Positions 26,337-34,250 of a stretch of 64,000 nt of DNA are shown here, in pieces. Positions within the stretch are counted from its first letter, which is position 1. Each line of letters begins with the position of its first letter. Below the pieces are notes generated by a model, which had not been told where the DNA came from, did not search any database, and saw nothing but the letters and a program-made list of their open reading frames with translations. The position numbers and the translations under genes are program-made. This stretch comes from Acidaminobacter sp. (GTDB lineage Bacteria; Bacillota_A; Clostridia; Peptostreptococcales; Acidaminobacteraceae), in assembly GCA_009881125.1 (NCBI GenBank), contig WXFH01000024.1, forward strand, positions 48,215 to 112,214, written 5' to 3'.

Positions 26337-26515
26337 AGACGTGCACCTCGCTTCGCCTTTTGCGGAATGTACATTATTCGCTATCAGCCATGCACCAGAG
26401 CTTCGCTCTGGTTACGTGCAGCGCCCTATATAAACAAAGGTGACAACGTGAGTCCGAAAGCAAGCTTTCTCCCACACCGTGTCATCTTTGTTTTGCACGT
26501 CTTTTAGCCTTCGCG
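26337..26515. repeat. structured GTGCAC/GAGAGC element, copy B
   Basis: Outer stem AGACGTGCA (26337-26345) with TGCACGTCT (26494-26502), then the tail TTAGCCTTCGCGGA. Inner stem AAACAAAGGTGACA (26432-26445) pairs with TGTCATCTTTGTTT (one G-T pair); the cap is GAAAGC-AA-GCTTTC instead of GAGAGC-AA-GCTCTC. About 45 extra bases with their own hairpin (AGAGCTTCGCTCT) interrupt the 5' block. Confidence 0.8.
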
Positions 26516-26752
26516 GATTTCCCCCTCCATTTGCCAAAAGGTACGGCTGCTTCGCTTCCAAACGCGCAGCGGCGCTCCTTTTGGCCTTTTCTTTTTGAAT
26601 TCCTTCAAAAAATTGCCTATTTTTCTCGATATCCGCGAAACCTCACCGCCTTTTCCTTTATTTCGCCCCCATTCTATGTTAAGATAGGTTAACAAAAAAT
26701 CATGAAATGATTTCAATTTCAGAAGATTTCATCAATCAGCGAGGTGACGACC

Positions 26753-27925
26753 ATGAATTATGTTTTTGTATCACCGTATTTCCCATCCAATTTTAAATAC
26801 TTTGCGATCCGCCTGAAGGAAGAGGGGGTCAACGTCCTGGGCGTCGGCTCTGAGCCGTATGACAAACTGGACCCGGAGCTCAAAGATGCCATGACCGAAT
26901 ACTACAAAGTCGACAACATGGAAGACTACAACCAAATGCTCGAAGCCTGCGGATTTTTTACTTACAAATACGGTAAAATCGACCGGATCGAGTCCCACAA
27001 CGAATACTGGCTCGAACAGGACGCCCAGCTTCGCACGGACTTCAACGTCTTTGGCTTCAAAACCGAAGATATGGCTAATGTCAAATTCAAGTCCAAAATG
27101 AAGGAAGTTTTCAAAAGCGCCAATGTCCCTGTCGCCCGCGGCAAGGTCATAAAAACACCGGAAGAAGCCAAAGCCCTCATCAAGGAAACCGGTTACCCCG
27201 TCTGCGCCAAGCCGGACAACGGCGTGGGCGCCGCCAACACCTACAAAATCAAGAGCGACGCCGACCTGGACAGGTTCTTCGAAACCAAGCCGGACACGGA
27301 TTACATCATGGAAGAATTCATTGAAGGGGAGATCCACACCTTCGACGGCCTCGTGGACCGCAACGGCGACGTCGTGTTCATGAACTCCTTCATCTTTGAC
27401 AAAGGCGTCATGGAGACCGTCAACGATCAGCTGGACATGTTCTACTACAGCCAGCGCGAAATCCCGGAGGACCTCAAAAAACTGGGCCTCGCCGCCGTGA
27501 AAGCCTTCAACCTGAGGGAACGCTTCTTTCACATTGAATTCTTCCGTCAGAAGGACCAGAAGCTCATTGGCCTCGAAGTCAATGTCCGACCGCCGGGGGG
27601 ACTCTCCATGGACATGTTCAACTTCTCCAACGACCTCGACTTTTACAGCCAGTACGCGAAGCTCGTCGCCGGAAATCCAGTGGAGATCGACGCCAAGCGC
27701 CCTTACTACTGCGCCTACGTGGGCCTCAAGCAGCGCGGCCTGATCCGCCACAGCCATTCCACGGGAGACTCGCTGGACAAATACGGCGACCTGGTTGTCC
27801 ACCACGGCCCAATCGCGTCGATCTTCGCCGCGGCCATAGGCGACTATGCCATTGTCATCCGCTCGCCTGAGATTGAGCCGTTGAAGGAAGCCAGCCGCTT
27901 CATTATGGCCCGGGAGAACAGCTAG
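26753..27925 (+). CDS. ATP-grasp domain protein
   Basis: 390 residues from ATG 26753 (GAGGTGA upstream). The ATP-grasp fold is visible: KSKMKEVFKSANVPVARG (small-lid start), GYPVCAKPDNGVGAANTYK (nucleotide Lys and Gly loop), YIMEEFIEGEIHTFDG (hinge) and the metal-binding EVNVRPPGGLSMDMFN. Such proteins join a carboxylate to an amine or thiol through an acyl phosphate. An esterase-like hydrolase follows 138 bases downstream, so the pair may make and process a small amide or peptide. Codon use is strongly biased to C in third positions compared with upstream genes. Confidence 0.82.
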   Translation: MNYVFVSPYFPSNFKYFAIRLKEEGVNVLGVGSEPYDKLDPELKDAMTEYYKVDNMEDYNQMLEACGFFTYKYGKIDRIESHNEYWLEQDAQLRTDFNVFGFKTEDMANVKFKSKMKEVFKSANVPVARGKVIKTPEEAKALIKETGYPVCAKPDNGVGAANTYKIKSDADLDRFFETKPDTDYIMEEFIEGEIHTFDGLVDRNGDVVFMNSFIFDKGVMETVNDQLDMFYYSQREIPEDLKKLGLAAVKAFNLRERFFHIEFFRQKDQKLIGLEVNVRPPGGLSMDMFNFSNDLDFYSQYAKLVAGNPVEIDAKRPYYCAYVGLKQRGLIRHSHSTGDSLDKYGDLVVHHGPIASIFAAAIGDYAIVIRSPEIEPLKEASRFIMARENS

Positions 27926-27981
27926 AGCAGCTGTAAACAACAATAGCCAAATCAAATTTCCACCCAAGACATTTAAATTCT

Positions 27982-28038
27982 GCCGATGGTGACCCACCCC
28001 AGCCACCGCATCAGGGTGTGCGTGATGCGACCATCGGC
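27982..28038. repeat. inverted pair of GCCGATGGT words
   Basis: GCCGATGGT (27982-27990) and ACCATCGGC (28030-28038) face each other across 39 bases that also contain GCATCA and TGATGC arms. The pair fills the gap between the ATP-grasp and esterase genes and ends 9 bases before the latter's ribosome site. Confidence 0.75.
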
Positions 28039-28063
28039 AGAGATTTTAAGGAGGGCATCAAGC

Positions 28064-28819
28064 ATGCAAGTCGATTATCATCAATTCTACAGCTCACGAC
28101 TGGGGCGTTACATGGAATTCAAAAGCTACGGCCACGCGGGCAAACCCATGATCGTGTTCCCGTCCAGTGGCGGACGCTTCTTCGAATACGAGGACTTCAA
28201 AATGATCGAGGCAATAGCGCCCTTCATTGAAAACGGCCTGATCCGCGTCTACACCCCGGACAGCATTGACGCCGAAACCTGGCTGAGCAAGTTCGGGTGG
28301 CCCGGGGACCGCGCCCGGCACCACAACGCCTACGACGCCTACATCATTGAGGAGCTGGTGCCTTTCGTCCGCCACCACGCCAACTGGAAGGGCGGCATGA
28401 TCGCCACGGGCTGCAGCATGGGCGGCTACCACAGCGTCAACTTCTACTTTCGCCACCCGGACGTCTTCGACACAGTCATTGCCCTCAGCGGCATCTACGA
28501 CGCCCGCTTCTTCGTTGGCGAAAACATAGGCGACTACGACGTCTACATCAACTCGCCGGTGGATTACCTGAAGAACATGGAGGACAATCATTACCTGGAG
28601 GCTTACAGACGGGGCAATATCATCATCTGTACCGGCCTGGGGCTGTGGGAAGAGGACACCATCCGCGACACGCGGGCCATGGAAGGGATCTTGAAAGCGA
28701 AAAGCATTCCGGCCTGGATCGATTACTGGGGCTACGACGTGGACCACGACTGGCCTTGGTGGCGGGTCCAGATGCCGCATTTCCTGGGCAGGCTCCAGGA
28801 TCAGGGGAAATTGAGATAG
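28064..28819 (+). CDS. alpha/beta-hydrolase, esterase family
   Basis: 251 residues from ATG 28064, preceded by AAGGAGGG; the longer frame from 27986 runs through the inverted repeat and is rejected. The nucleophile elbow is GCSMGG (about residues 122-127), followed by FRHPDVFDTVIALSGIYD, the pattern of the esterase D/antigen 85-like group. Asp and His (VDHDWPWW) of the triad are plausible near the C-terminus. It probably hydrolyses an ester or acyl compound. It is paired with the ATP-grasp gene in location and in GC-rich codon use. Confidence 0.8.
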   Translation: MQVDYHQFYSSRLGRYMEFKSYGHAGKPMIVFPSSGGRFFEYEDFKMIEAIAPFIENGLIRVYTPDSIDAETWLSKFGWPGDRARHHNAYDAYIIEELVPFVRHHANWKGGMIATGCSMGGYHSVNFYFRHPDVFDTVIALSGIYDARFFVGENIGDYDVYINSPVDYLKNMEDNHYLEAYRRGNIIICTGLGLWEEDTIRDTRAMEGILKAKSIPAWIDYWGYDVDHDWPWWRVQMPHFLGRLQDQGKLR

Positions 28820-28822
28820 AGT

Positions 28823-28880
28823 TGAAACGGGTGCCAGAAGGCCAATAAGCGGCTTCAGATACCCGTTTCTTTTTCTTTTT
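28823..28880 (+). terminator. terminator after the esterase gene
   Basis: GAAACGGGT (28823-28831) pairs with ACCCGTTTC (28861-28869), followed by a T-rich run. The loop holds a REP-like GTGCCAGAAGGCC. Confidence 0.7.
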
Positions 28881-29044
28881 TGGGACTTAAGACGACAGAA
28901 GATCATTTTCTCGAAAACACCTGCTTTTCAAGGTTTTCGCCCCGCTCCAACGGGGTAATAAATCATTGATTAGGATTGTGTGACAGCATGTCGTCTGTGG
29001 AATGCCTGCAACAGGCATGAGTGTTTTGGAATGGAGGAAGTTGT

Positions 29045-29503
29045 ATGTATTATGGAATCGAGTTGTTCGAAACAGCCGCTCAGCCGGTGCTGTCTCAGCG
29101 GCATGTGACCTCTGTGGACCAGCTTCCGGTGGTGATTGGAAAAGCCTATGAAGCAGTCTTCAGCTACCTCTACGAGCGCGGCGAGCAGCCTGCGGACATG
29201 CCCTTCGTGGCTTATTACAACATGGATATGACCGCCCTGGAGGTGGAAATTGGCGTCCCTGTTGCCCGCGTGTTTGACGGCACCCCGGAGATCCAGTCCG
29301 GCGAGATTCCGGCCGGAAAGAAGGTCGCAGGCATGTATCAGGGGCCATACGCAGGCATGACCGCCATCTATGACGCCTTGAACCAGTGGATGGCCGAGCG
29401 GGCTATTGAACCGACCGGGGTCGTCTATGAATATTATTACAACAGCCCGGAGGAAGTGACTGAGAGCGAGCTGCTGACCAAGGTGGTCTTTTTGGTTAAG
29501 TAA
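29045..29503 (+). CDS. GyrI-like / effector-binding domain protein
   Basis: 152 residues from ATG 29045 (GGAGG upstream). The pattern of two repeats ending VYEYYYNSPEEV, with MDMTALEVEIGVPVA and AGKKVAGMYQGPYAGM, fits the GyrI-like small-molecule-binding domain found alone or at the C-terminus of AraC/MerR regulators (BmrR, Rob). There is no DNA-binding domain here, so it is a stand-alone binder, possibly a SbmC/GyrI-type protein. Ligand unknown. Confidence 0.78.
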   Translation: MYYGIELFETAAQPVLSQRHVTSVDQLPVVIGKAYEAVFSYLYERGEQPADMPFVAYYNMDMTALEVEIGVPVARVFDGTPEIQSGEIPAGKKVAGMYQGPYAGMTAIYDALNQWMAERAIEPTGVVYEYYYNSPEEVTESELLTKVVFLVK

Positions 29504-29522
29504 AACCGAGAACTTTTTTTTA

Positions 29523-29552
29523 GCCGATGGTTGTGGTACCGTCACCATCGGC
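29523..29552. repeat. 30-bp inverted repeat built from GCCGATGGT
   Basis: GCCGATGGT (29523-29531) and ACCATCGGC (29544-29552) with a GGTACC centre. It lies 31 bases upstream of the NUDIX gene; it could be an operator, a 3' stem-loop or a paired genome-wide word. Confidence 0.75.
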
Positions 29553-29583
29553 AAATTCTATTCCCTGGAGGTGGTGAACTCCC

Positions 29584-30090
29584 ATGAGATACCAGCATTG
29601 CCCCAAATGCGGCGGGCACCTGTCCCTGGAGGAAACCCAGGATGTCAACCGGCCCAAGTGCACGTCCTGCGGCTTCGTTTTCTTCCAGAATCCTGCGGTC
29701 GGCGTCGCCGCAATCCTGATTCGGGATCGTAAAGTTCTGCTGGGCCGGCGCATAGGCAGCTTCAGCGGCACCTGGTGCATTCCCTGCGGTTACGTGGAGT
29801 ATACCGAGGACGTCCGGGACGCCCTTGTCCGTGAAATGAAAGAAGAGACCGGTCTGGACTTTGAGCTGGGTGACATCTTCGCCGTTCAATCCAATTTTCA
29901 CAATCCTGCCCAGCATACCGTGGGCCTCTGGTTCCTGGCGCAGGCTGAAGGGGACCCAATCCCCCTCGACGACCTGGATCAAGTTGACTTCTTTTCCTAT
30001 GAGGAGCTGGAGTCCTCGAACATGGTCCTGGCTTTCCCGACGGACGGCCTGGTGCTGAAGTCCCTGAAGGATAAGGATTTTATTGATTGA
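29584..30090 (+). CDS. NUDIX hydrolase with N-terminal zinc ribbon
   Basis: 168 residues. A zinc ribbon at the N-terminus (CPKCGGHL ... CTSCGF, about residues 6-33) is followed by a Nudix domain with the box GYVEYTEDVRDALVREM and EETG (about residues 64-86). This layout is like NudC-type or zinc-ribbon ADP-ribose/NADH pyrophosphatases. It hydrolyses a nucleoside diphosphate linked to another group; the exact substrate cannot be told. It is followed 72 bases later by an SDR gene. Confidence 0.87.
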   Translation: MRYQHCPKCGGHLSLEETQDVNRPKCTSCGFVFFQNPAVGVAAILIRDRKVLLGRRIGSFSGTWCIPCGYVEYTEDVRDALVREMKEETGLDFELGDIFAVQSNFHNPAQHTVGLWFLAQAEGDPIPLDDLDQVDFFSYEELESSNMVLAFPTDGLVLKSLKDKDFID

Positions 30091-30162
30091 TTAAATAGAC
30101 GCGCCCACACGTGACTTCGGGCGTGGGTGGTAGAGCCATAGCCTTACAGGCGAAAGGAGCAG

Positions 30163-30960
30163 GTGATTGTTTTGGATTTAGGACTCAAAAACAAAACGGC
30201 CATTGTACTGGCCTCAAGTGATGGCCTCGGCAAAGCCATAGCCACTGAATTTGCCATGGAGGGCGCCAATGTCATGCTGTTCAGTTCGTCAGAAGTGAAA
30301 CTGAAAGCGGCAGCGGACGACATTGAGATTCTGAGCGGGCGCCGGCCGCTGTATTGTGTGGGTGATTTAAGAAAACCCGAGGACCTCTCGCGCCTGGTGG
30401 AGGAAACTGTCAAAGCCTACGGCTCTATTTATGCCCTGGTCAACAATGCAGGCGGACCACCTGCCGGCACTTTTGAGCAGTTTGAGGATGACGTCTGGCA
30501 GAATGCCTTTGAGCTGACGCTGCTGTCCTATGTCAGGATGATCCGCCTGGTGCTGCCGCACATGAGAGCGGGCGGGGGAGGGCGCATTCTGAATTCTACC
30601 TCCTCGTCCGTGAAGCAGGTCCTGGAAAACCTGATCCTCTCCAACACCTTCAGAAATGGTGTGGTGGGCCTCTCCAAGAGCCTCTCTCAGGAGCTTGGTG
30701 CCGATGGTATCCTCGTCAACGTCATAGGCCCTGGCCGCATAGGGACTTCTAGAATTACCTACCTGGATCAAATCAGAGCAGACCGCATGAATGTGTCCGT
30801 GGAAGAGATTGAGAGAGAAACCTTCAAGAACATTCCGCTGGGCCGCTATGGCAAACCGTCTGAGTATGGGAAGCTTGCTGTATTTCTGTGCTCAGAGGCC
30901 AACACGTACATCACAGGCCAGACGGTGCTGGTGGATGGCGGGTTGACGAAGGCGTTGTGA
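30163..30960 (+). CDS. SDR-family protein with atypical active site
   Basis: 265 residues from GTG 30163; a TTG at 30172 has better spacing from AAGGAG and is an alternative. The Rossmann start is degenerate (VLASSDGLGKAIA), NNAG is present, and the C-terminal TGQTVLVDGG is standard. At the catalytic site the usual Tyr-x3-Lys is replaced by a stretch reading LSNTFRNGVVGLSKS, so Tyr and Lys appear as Ser and Arg. This variant is common in a 3-oxoacyl-ACP-reductase-like subgroup and may not be a reductase of the classical kind. Confidence 0.8.
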   Translation: MIVLDLGLKNKTAIVLASSDGLGKAIATEFAMEGANVMLFSSSEVKLKAAADDIEILSGRRPLYCVGDLRKPEDLSRLVEETVKAYGSIYALVNNAGGPPAGTFEQFEDDVWQNAFELTLLSYVRMIRLVLPHMRAGGGGRILNSTSSSVKQVLENLILSNTFRNGVVGLSKSLSQELGADGILVNVIGPGRIGTSRITYLDQIRADRMNVSVEEIERETFKNIPLGRYGKPSEYGKLAVFLCSEANTYITGQTVLVDGGLTKAL

Positions 30961-30969
30961 ATAAGGAGA

Positions 30970-31017
30970 AAAGACAGGATAAAAATGGATGAGACGTCCA
31001 TTTTATCCTGTCTTTTT
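30970..31017 (+). terminator. strong terminator after the SDR gene
   Basis: AAAGACAGGATAAAAATGGA and TCCATTTTATCCTGTCTTTT form a stem of about 20 bp with loop TGAGACG and a T-run. Confidence 0.92.
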
Positions 31018-31067
31018 GTTGGAGAAACTTCAGGGCGATAGGTGCTAGTTGCAAACATCCGCTTCGG

Positions 31068-31166
31068 TGAAACTCGGGGTCAATAGGCACCAGCCGTGAT
31101 GAAACTCGGTGTCAGACACCCAGTTCTCGAAAATCCCCGCAGCGCTGGGCGCCGCAGGGATTTTTT
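31068..31166. repeat. broken REP-like units plus terminator hairpin
   Basis: Contains GAAACTCGGGGTCAATAGGC and GAAACTCGGTGTCAG in the same direction, rearranged parts of the REP-like unit seen whole at 8361. It ends in a hairpin AATCCCCGCAGCG ... CGCCGCAGGGATT followed by seven T (31131-31166). Confidence 0.6.
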
Positions 31167-31214
31167 TGGAGGAAAATCGATGTTTTTTCGGATTGAACTT
31201 TTTCGTCAGTGGGT

Positions 31215-31826
31215 TTAGGCGCGGCCGTTTTTAATCCAGCCAGCAGTTTCGATGAGTCGCTTTGTTTGGTGGGCAACCGCATCTTTAGCATCCTCAACCG
31301 GCTTGCCGTCCTGTCCTTGTGTAACAGAGGTGCCGTAAGGGTTGCCGCCGGCTTTGAAGATGGAAGCATCGGTATAGCCAGGCGCGACTATGATGGCGCC
31401 CCAGTGCATCATGGAGGTGTAAAGGGAGAGGATTGTCGCTTCCTGGCCGCCATGCGGGTTCTGCGCGGAGGACATGGCGCTGACGGCTTTATTCGCCAGT
31501 TTGCCTTGTGCCCAGAGGCCGCCCTGGATGTCGATGAACTGTTTCATTTGTGAAGCCATGTTGCCAAAGCGGGTTGGGACGCTGAAGAGGATGGCATCGG
31601 CCCAGTCGAGGTCATCTGAAGTCGCGGTTGGGATGTGTTTTGTGGCTTCGGCATTGGCTTTCCAGGCCGGATTGCCTTCTATAACTGCTTCCGGAGCAAG
31701 CTCCTGAACTTTTACGAGACGGACTTCTGCTCCTGAGTTTTTTGCGGCTTCTTCTGCCCACTGAGCGAGCTGGTAGTTGATCCCTGTTGCGCTATAATAG
31801 ACGATTGCTAATTTTGTGTTTGTCAT
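31215..31826 (-). CDS. wrbA: NAD(P)H:quinone oxidoreductase, WrbA/flavodoxin-like
   Basis: About 203 residues from ATG 31826 (AAAGGGG upstream). The flavodoxin FMN loop YYSATGINYQLAQWAEE, the SVPTRFGNMASQMKQFID segment, and the AQNPHGGQEATILS and MHWGAIIVAPGYTD stretches identify the WrbA group. It reduces quinones by two electrons with FMN, usually as oxidative-stress protection. It is monocistronic with an AT-rich promoter region upstream. Confidence 0.92.
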   Translation of the reverse strand: MTNTKLAIVYYSATGINYQLAQWAEEAAKNSGAEVRLVKVQELAPEAVIEGNPAWKANAEATKHIPTATSDDLDWADAILFSVPTRFGNMASQMKQFIDIQGGLWAQGKLANKAVSAMSSAQNPHGGQEATILSLYTSMMHWGAIIVAPGYTDASIFKAGGNPYGTSVTQGQDGKPVEDAKDAVAHQTKRLIETAGWIKNGRA

Positions 31827-31859
31827 TTGAAATACCCCTTTCAAGTGGTTGTTTATATT

Positions 31860-32146
31860 TGAATGATGTTTTGTGTTTGATAACTGTTCTCATTATAACA
31901 CAATTATTACTAATTGGAAGTACTTTTTTAAAAATAATTCTAATTAGTAGTAATTTGTGGTGGTTTGACAGTAGTACTTCGAAGGTTGCCGGGTTTGGGA
32001 GAGGTTTTCTTGGAGCGTTACCATAATCAGAGCAGCGTTGCTCGATTTTGTGGAAATCTTGACAAAGGGGTTTACCTGAAAGTCATCCTGATTTATAATG
32101 GATGAGACAAAGGCGTTATGTATACAAGGCGCAGTGACATTGATTC
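31860..32146. other. AT-rich intergenic region between divergent genes
   Basis: About 290 bases without a convincing gene. It should hold the wrbA promoter (minus) and the promoter of the small membrane protein gene (plus). AATTATTACTAATTGGAAG and a near-inverted AATTCTAATTAGTAGTAATT (31902-31955) could form an operator. Confidence 0.45.
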
Positions 32147-32158
32147 GGAGGGACTTAA

Positions 32159-32461
32159 ATGAGTATATTTGAAATTGTGATGTTGACATGCTTTGGCTTT
32201 GCGTGGCCAATTTCCATACATAAATCCTGGACCAGCAAGAGCACGGGCGGGAAAAGTCCGGTGTTCTCCTATGTTATCATCATTGGATATTTGAGTGGGC
32301 TCACCCATAAGTGGCTCAACAGCCGGGATCTTGTCATGGTGCTGTATGGCATCAATATGGTTATGGTGACTATTGACCTTTTGATCTATTATAGGAATAG
32401 AAGGCTGGAGGCGGCGAAGACCATCGGCAAAGGTCTTGAAACGGCCAAGCTGAATGGGTAA
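32159..32461 (+). CDS. small membrane protein, possibly SemiSWEET/PQ-loop-like
   Basis: 100 residues with three hydrophobic segments (about 3-20, 36-52, 56-76) and a charged tail. A Pro in the first helix (GFAWPISIHKSW) and the FSYVIIIGYLSGLTHKW segment recall PQ-loop or SemiSWEET half-transporters, but the match is weak. ATG 32159 is preceded by GGAGGG. The tail-encoding region contains GACCATCGGC. Function is not known. Confidence 0.6.
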   Translation: MSIFEIVMLTCFGFAWPISIHKSWTSKSTGGKSPVFSYVIIIGYLSGLTHKWLNSRDLVMVLYGINMVMVTIDLLIYYRNRRLEAAKTIGKGLETAKLNG

Positions 32462-32479
32462 GTGTTAGAGCGGATGACA

Positions 32480-32534
32480 AACGGGAAGAGGGTGTGAAGC
32501 GGCTGTGGCTGTGGACGCCGGCTTCCCGTTTTTA
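32480..32534 (+). terminator. terminator after the small membrane protein gene
   Basis: AACGGGAAG (32480-32488) pairs with CTTCCCGTT (32522-32530), followed by T-rich bases. Confidence 0.65.
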
Positions 32535-32590
32535 TTTGGGCATAGGAGTGAAGGTGGTTCGGATTGGATTTGGGACAGTTTTGGCAAATA

Positions 32591-32638
32591 AAAAAGCTCC
32601 GAGGCAGTTTGCCTGGAGCTTTGCGGTTTTTTGGGATT
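32591..32638. terminator. bidirectional terminator between convergent genes
   Basis: AAAGCTCCGAGGCA and TGCCTGGAGCTTT form a stem (32593-32622) with A-run before and T-run after. Confidence 0.82.
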
Positions 32639-32643
32639 TTGTT

Positions 32644-32979
32644 TTAGGAAGCGATTGGGTGGTTGTAACCGAGCCAGGTTTTGACATCATAGAGGTGATA
32701 GTCAAAAGGGAGGTCGTCGATGACTAGTTTAGCCAGGTGGTTTTCGCCGGTGCTGAGTTTGGAGGCCAGGAGGTCGAAGGCGTCGGTGGTGAAGATGCCA
32801 TCGGCTGCGCCGGCTGGGGCTGATGCGTCTACGATGGTGACGCAGGTGCCGTTTGCGTCGCAGTGAATGGAGATGCTGCCGGTGTCTGAGCATGAAATGC
32901 TGCCAAGAACGTTGGCGGTCTTGCCCTCAAAGTTTCCGTTGATGACCATGCCGTTGTTGAGTACGATGTAGCCTTTCAT
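32644..32979 (-). CDS. hypothetical protein, N-terminus resembles CarA-type domain
   Basis: 111 residues from ATG 32979 with GGAGGGA upstream. The N-terminus (MKGYIVLNNGMVINGNFEG) recalls the first strands of the carbamoyl-phosphate synthase small-chain N-domain, where a residue pattern like LEDG-x-F-x-G is usual. The middle is Ser/Thr/Ala-rich and the C-terminus (DYHLYDVKTWLGYNHP) is not familiar. It is far too short for CarA and lacks the glutaminase domain. Treat as a hypothetical protein with a possible small beta domain. Confidence 0.55.
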   Translation of the reverse strand: MKGYIVLNNGMVINGNFEGKTANVLGSISCSDTGSISIHCDANGTCVTIVDASAPAGAADGIFTTDAFDLLASKLSTGENHLAKLVIDDLPFDYHLYDVKTWLGYNHPIAS

Positions 32980-33259
32980 ACTTATCCCTCCGTTGAATAT
33001 ATATACAATCAATGTGATATTTAATCTTTATCTGTTATAAATAATAGCACATATTAATAAATAGTCAAGGTGTTTTTGGAAGTTTTTTGTGTTGGATTTA
33101 TATGGACGGTGTGGTTGGAGGCGAGGGAATGGGGTGTGAGGCCGGATCTGAGGAGCTGGTGTTAGAGGTGAATTTTGTAAAATAAAAATACCGCTGATTT
33201 TTGGTTATGAATCATGCGGCACTTTGGATAAGTAATTTTTGAGGCCTTAAGGGTGCGCC

Positions 33260-33457
33260 CTATTTCATTGCGACGGCGCCATGCGGACAGACAGTGACGC
33301 ATTTCTTGCAGCCTATGCAAAGGGCGGCGTCTATGACGGGATGTTCTGCTTTCAGAAACTTTCTTTTTTGAGTCACAGCGCCTGTCGGGCAGACGCGTTT
33401 TACTGGGCAAAATGGAGACTGGTCGCATTTATTTTTGACTATAAAGGCTTTTTTCAA
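33260..33457 (-). CDS. small 4Fe-4S ferredoxin-like protein
   Basis: 65 residues from TTG 33457 (AAAGGGG upstream). The C-terminal motif CIGCKKCVTVCPHGAV is a standard 4Fe-4S site. The N-terminal cysteines are in CDQSPFCPVKRVCPTGAV, a spaced variant seen in small clostridial ferredoxin-like proteins. It is probably a cytoplasmic electron carrier or an Fe-S accessory protein. No partner gene is adjacent. Confidence 0.82.
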   Translation of the reverse strand: MKKAFIVKNKCDQSPFCPVKRVCPTGAVTQKRKFLKAEHPVIDAALCIGCKKCVTVCPHGAVAMK

Positions 33458-33830
33458 GCGTGGTGGCCCCTTTCTGGACCCCCCCTACAGGAGGGGGTTG
33501 TTATTAACACTATACCCGATCCACGAGTGGGTGTCAAGAATGTTGAGGGGGGATTTTAGGGCGAAAGGGTATGTGAAATTTGTGTGGGTTTTGTGACGGG
33601 ATGCAGAATGGTATAAAGGTGAATAATTTATATTCATGCGAAAGCTCTGGCACTGTTTTTGAGTTGGTGACAGGCACTGAACTGGTTTTTGTCCGCGTCC
33701 CCAAAGTTGAAGTTGTTCGCGAGTGTTATGTCAATTTGTCAACAAGTTAAATTGTGATAATTGCCGAACCCGCCGCTTGAATGACGTGGCGGATCGTGAG
33801 ACAATGGAAAAAACTTAAGAAATTGCAGTT
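33458..33830. other. gene-free stretch with REP fragments
   Basis: Holds a G/C hairpin CCCCCT-ACAGG-AGGGGG (33481-33497) and fragments of dispersed repeats: GGTGACAGGCACTGAACTGG and the inverted GTCCGCGTCCCCA (33691-33703) matching 26169-26181. No protein or RNA gene is seen. Confidence 0.5.
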
Positions 33831-33843
33831 GTGGAGGCTAATT

Positions 33844-34182
33844 ATGAACATCCAAATTTTCGGGAAGTCGAAATGCTTTGATACGAAAAAGGCGGAGCGC
33901 TATTTTAAAGAGCGGGGCATTAAGTTTCAAAAGATAGATCTGCTGGACAAAGGACTCAGCAAAGGGGAACTAAACAGTGTCGTCGCCGTGTTGGGGCTCA
34001 ATGTTCTGTTTGACATGGAATCACCACTTTACAAAGAACTCAATCTGGACCGTATTGGCGGCCACGAGCTTCGGGCGGAGATTCTGCTGGATCATCCCAA
34101 GCTCTTTAAGACACCTATAGTTCGAAATGGCAAGCAAGCGACGCTTGGATATTGTCCCGAGGTCTGGAAGACTTGGGTGTAA
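33844..34182 (+). CDS. ArsC/Spx-family thioredoxin-fold protein
   Basis: 112 residues from ATG 33844 (GGAGG upstream). The fold of the ArsC/Spx family is visible: GKSKCFDTKKAERYFKERGI with one active-site Cys (about residue 11; no CxxC), and the C-terminal RAEILLDHPKLFKTPIVRNGK. Family members include arsenate reductase and the regulator Spx; the FDTKKAERYFKERGI form is usual for uncharacterised ArsC-like proteins. It is followed 68 bases later by a probable selenoprotein, a possible redox pairing. Confidence 0.82.
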   Translation: MNIQIFGKSKCFDTKKAERYFKERGIKFQKIDLLDKGLSKGELNSVVAVLGLNVLFDMESPLYKELNLDRIGGHELRAEILLDHPKLFKTPIVRNGKQATLGYCPEVWKTWV

Positions 34183-34250
34183 GGCTGTCATGTCGGTTAT
34201 GAATTTACGTCATTACTTTAGTGATTAATCTATTAAACAGGAGGTTACAC

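Noticed and set aside
26771..28006. Long minus-strand open frame opposite the ATP-grasp gene
   Set aside because: It is the antisense of a C-rich coding region; the Val/Gly/Phe-rich translation has no start signal and no family pattern.
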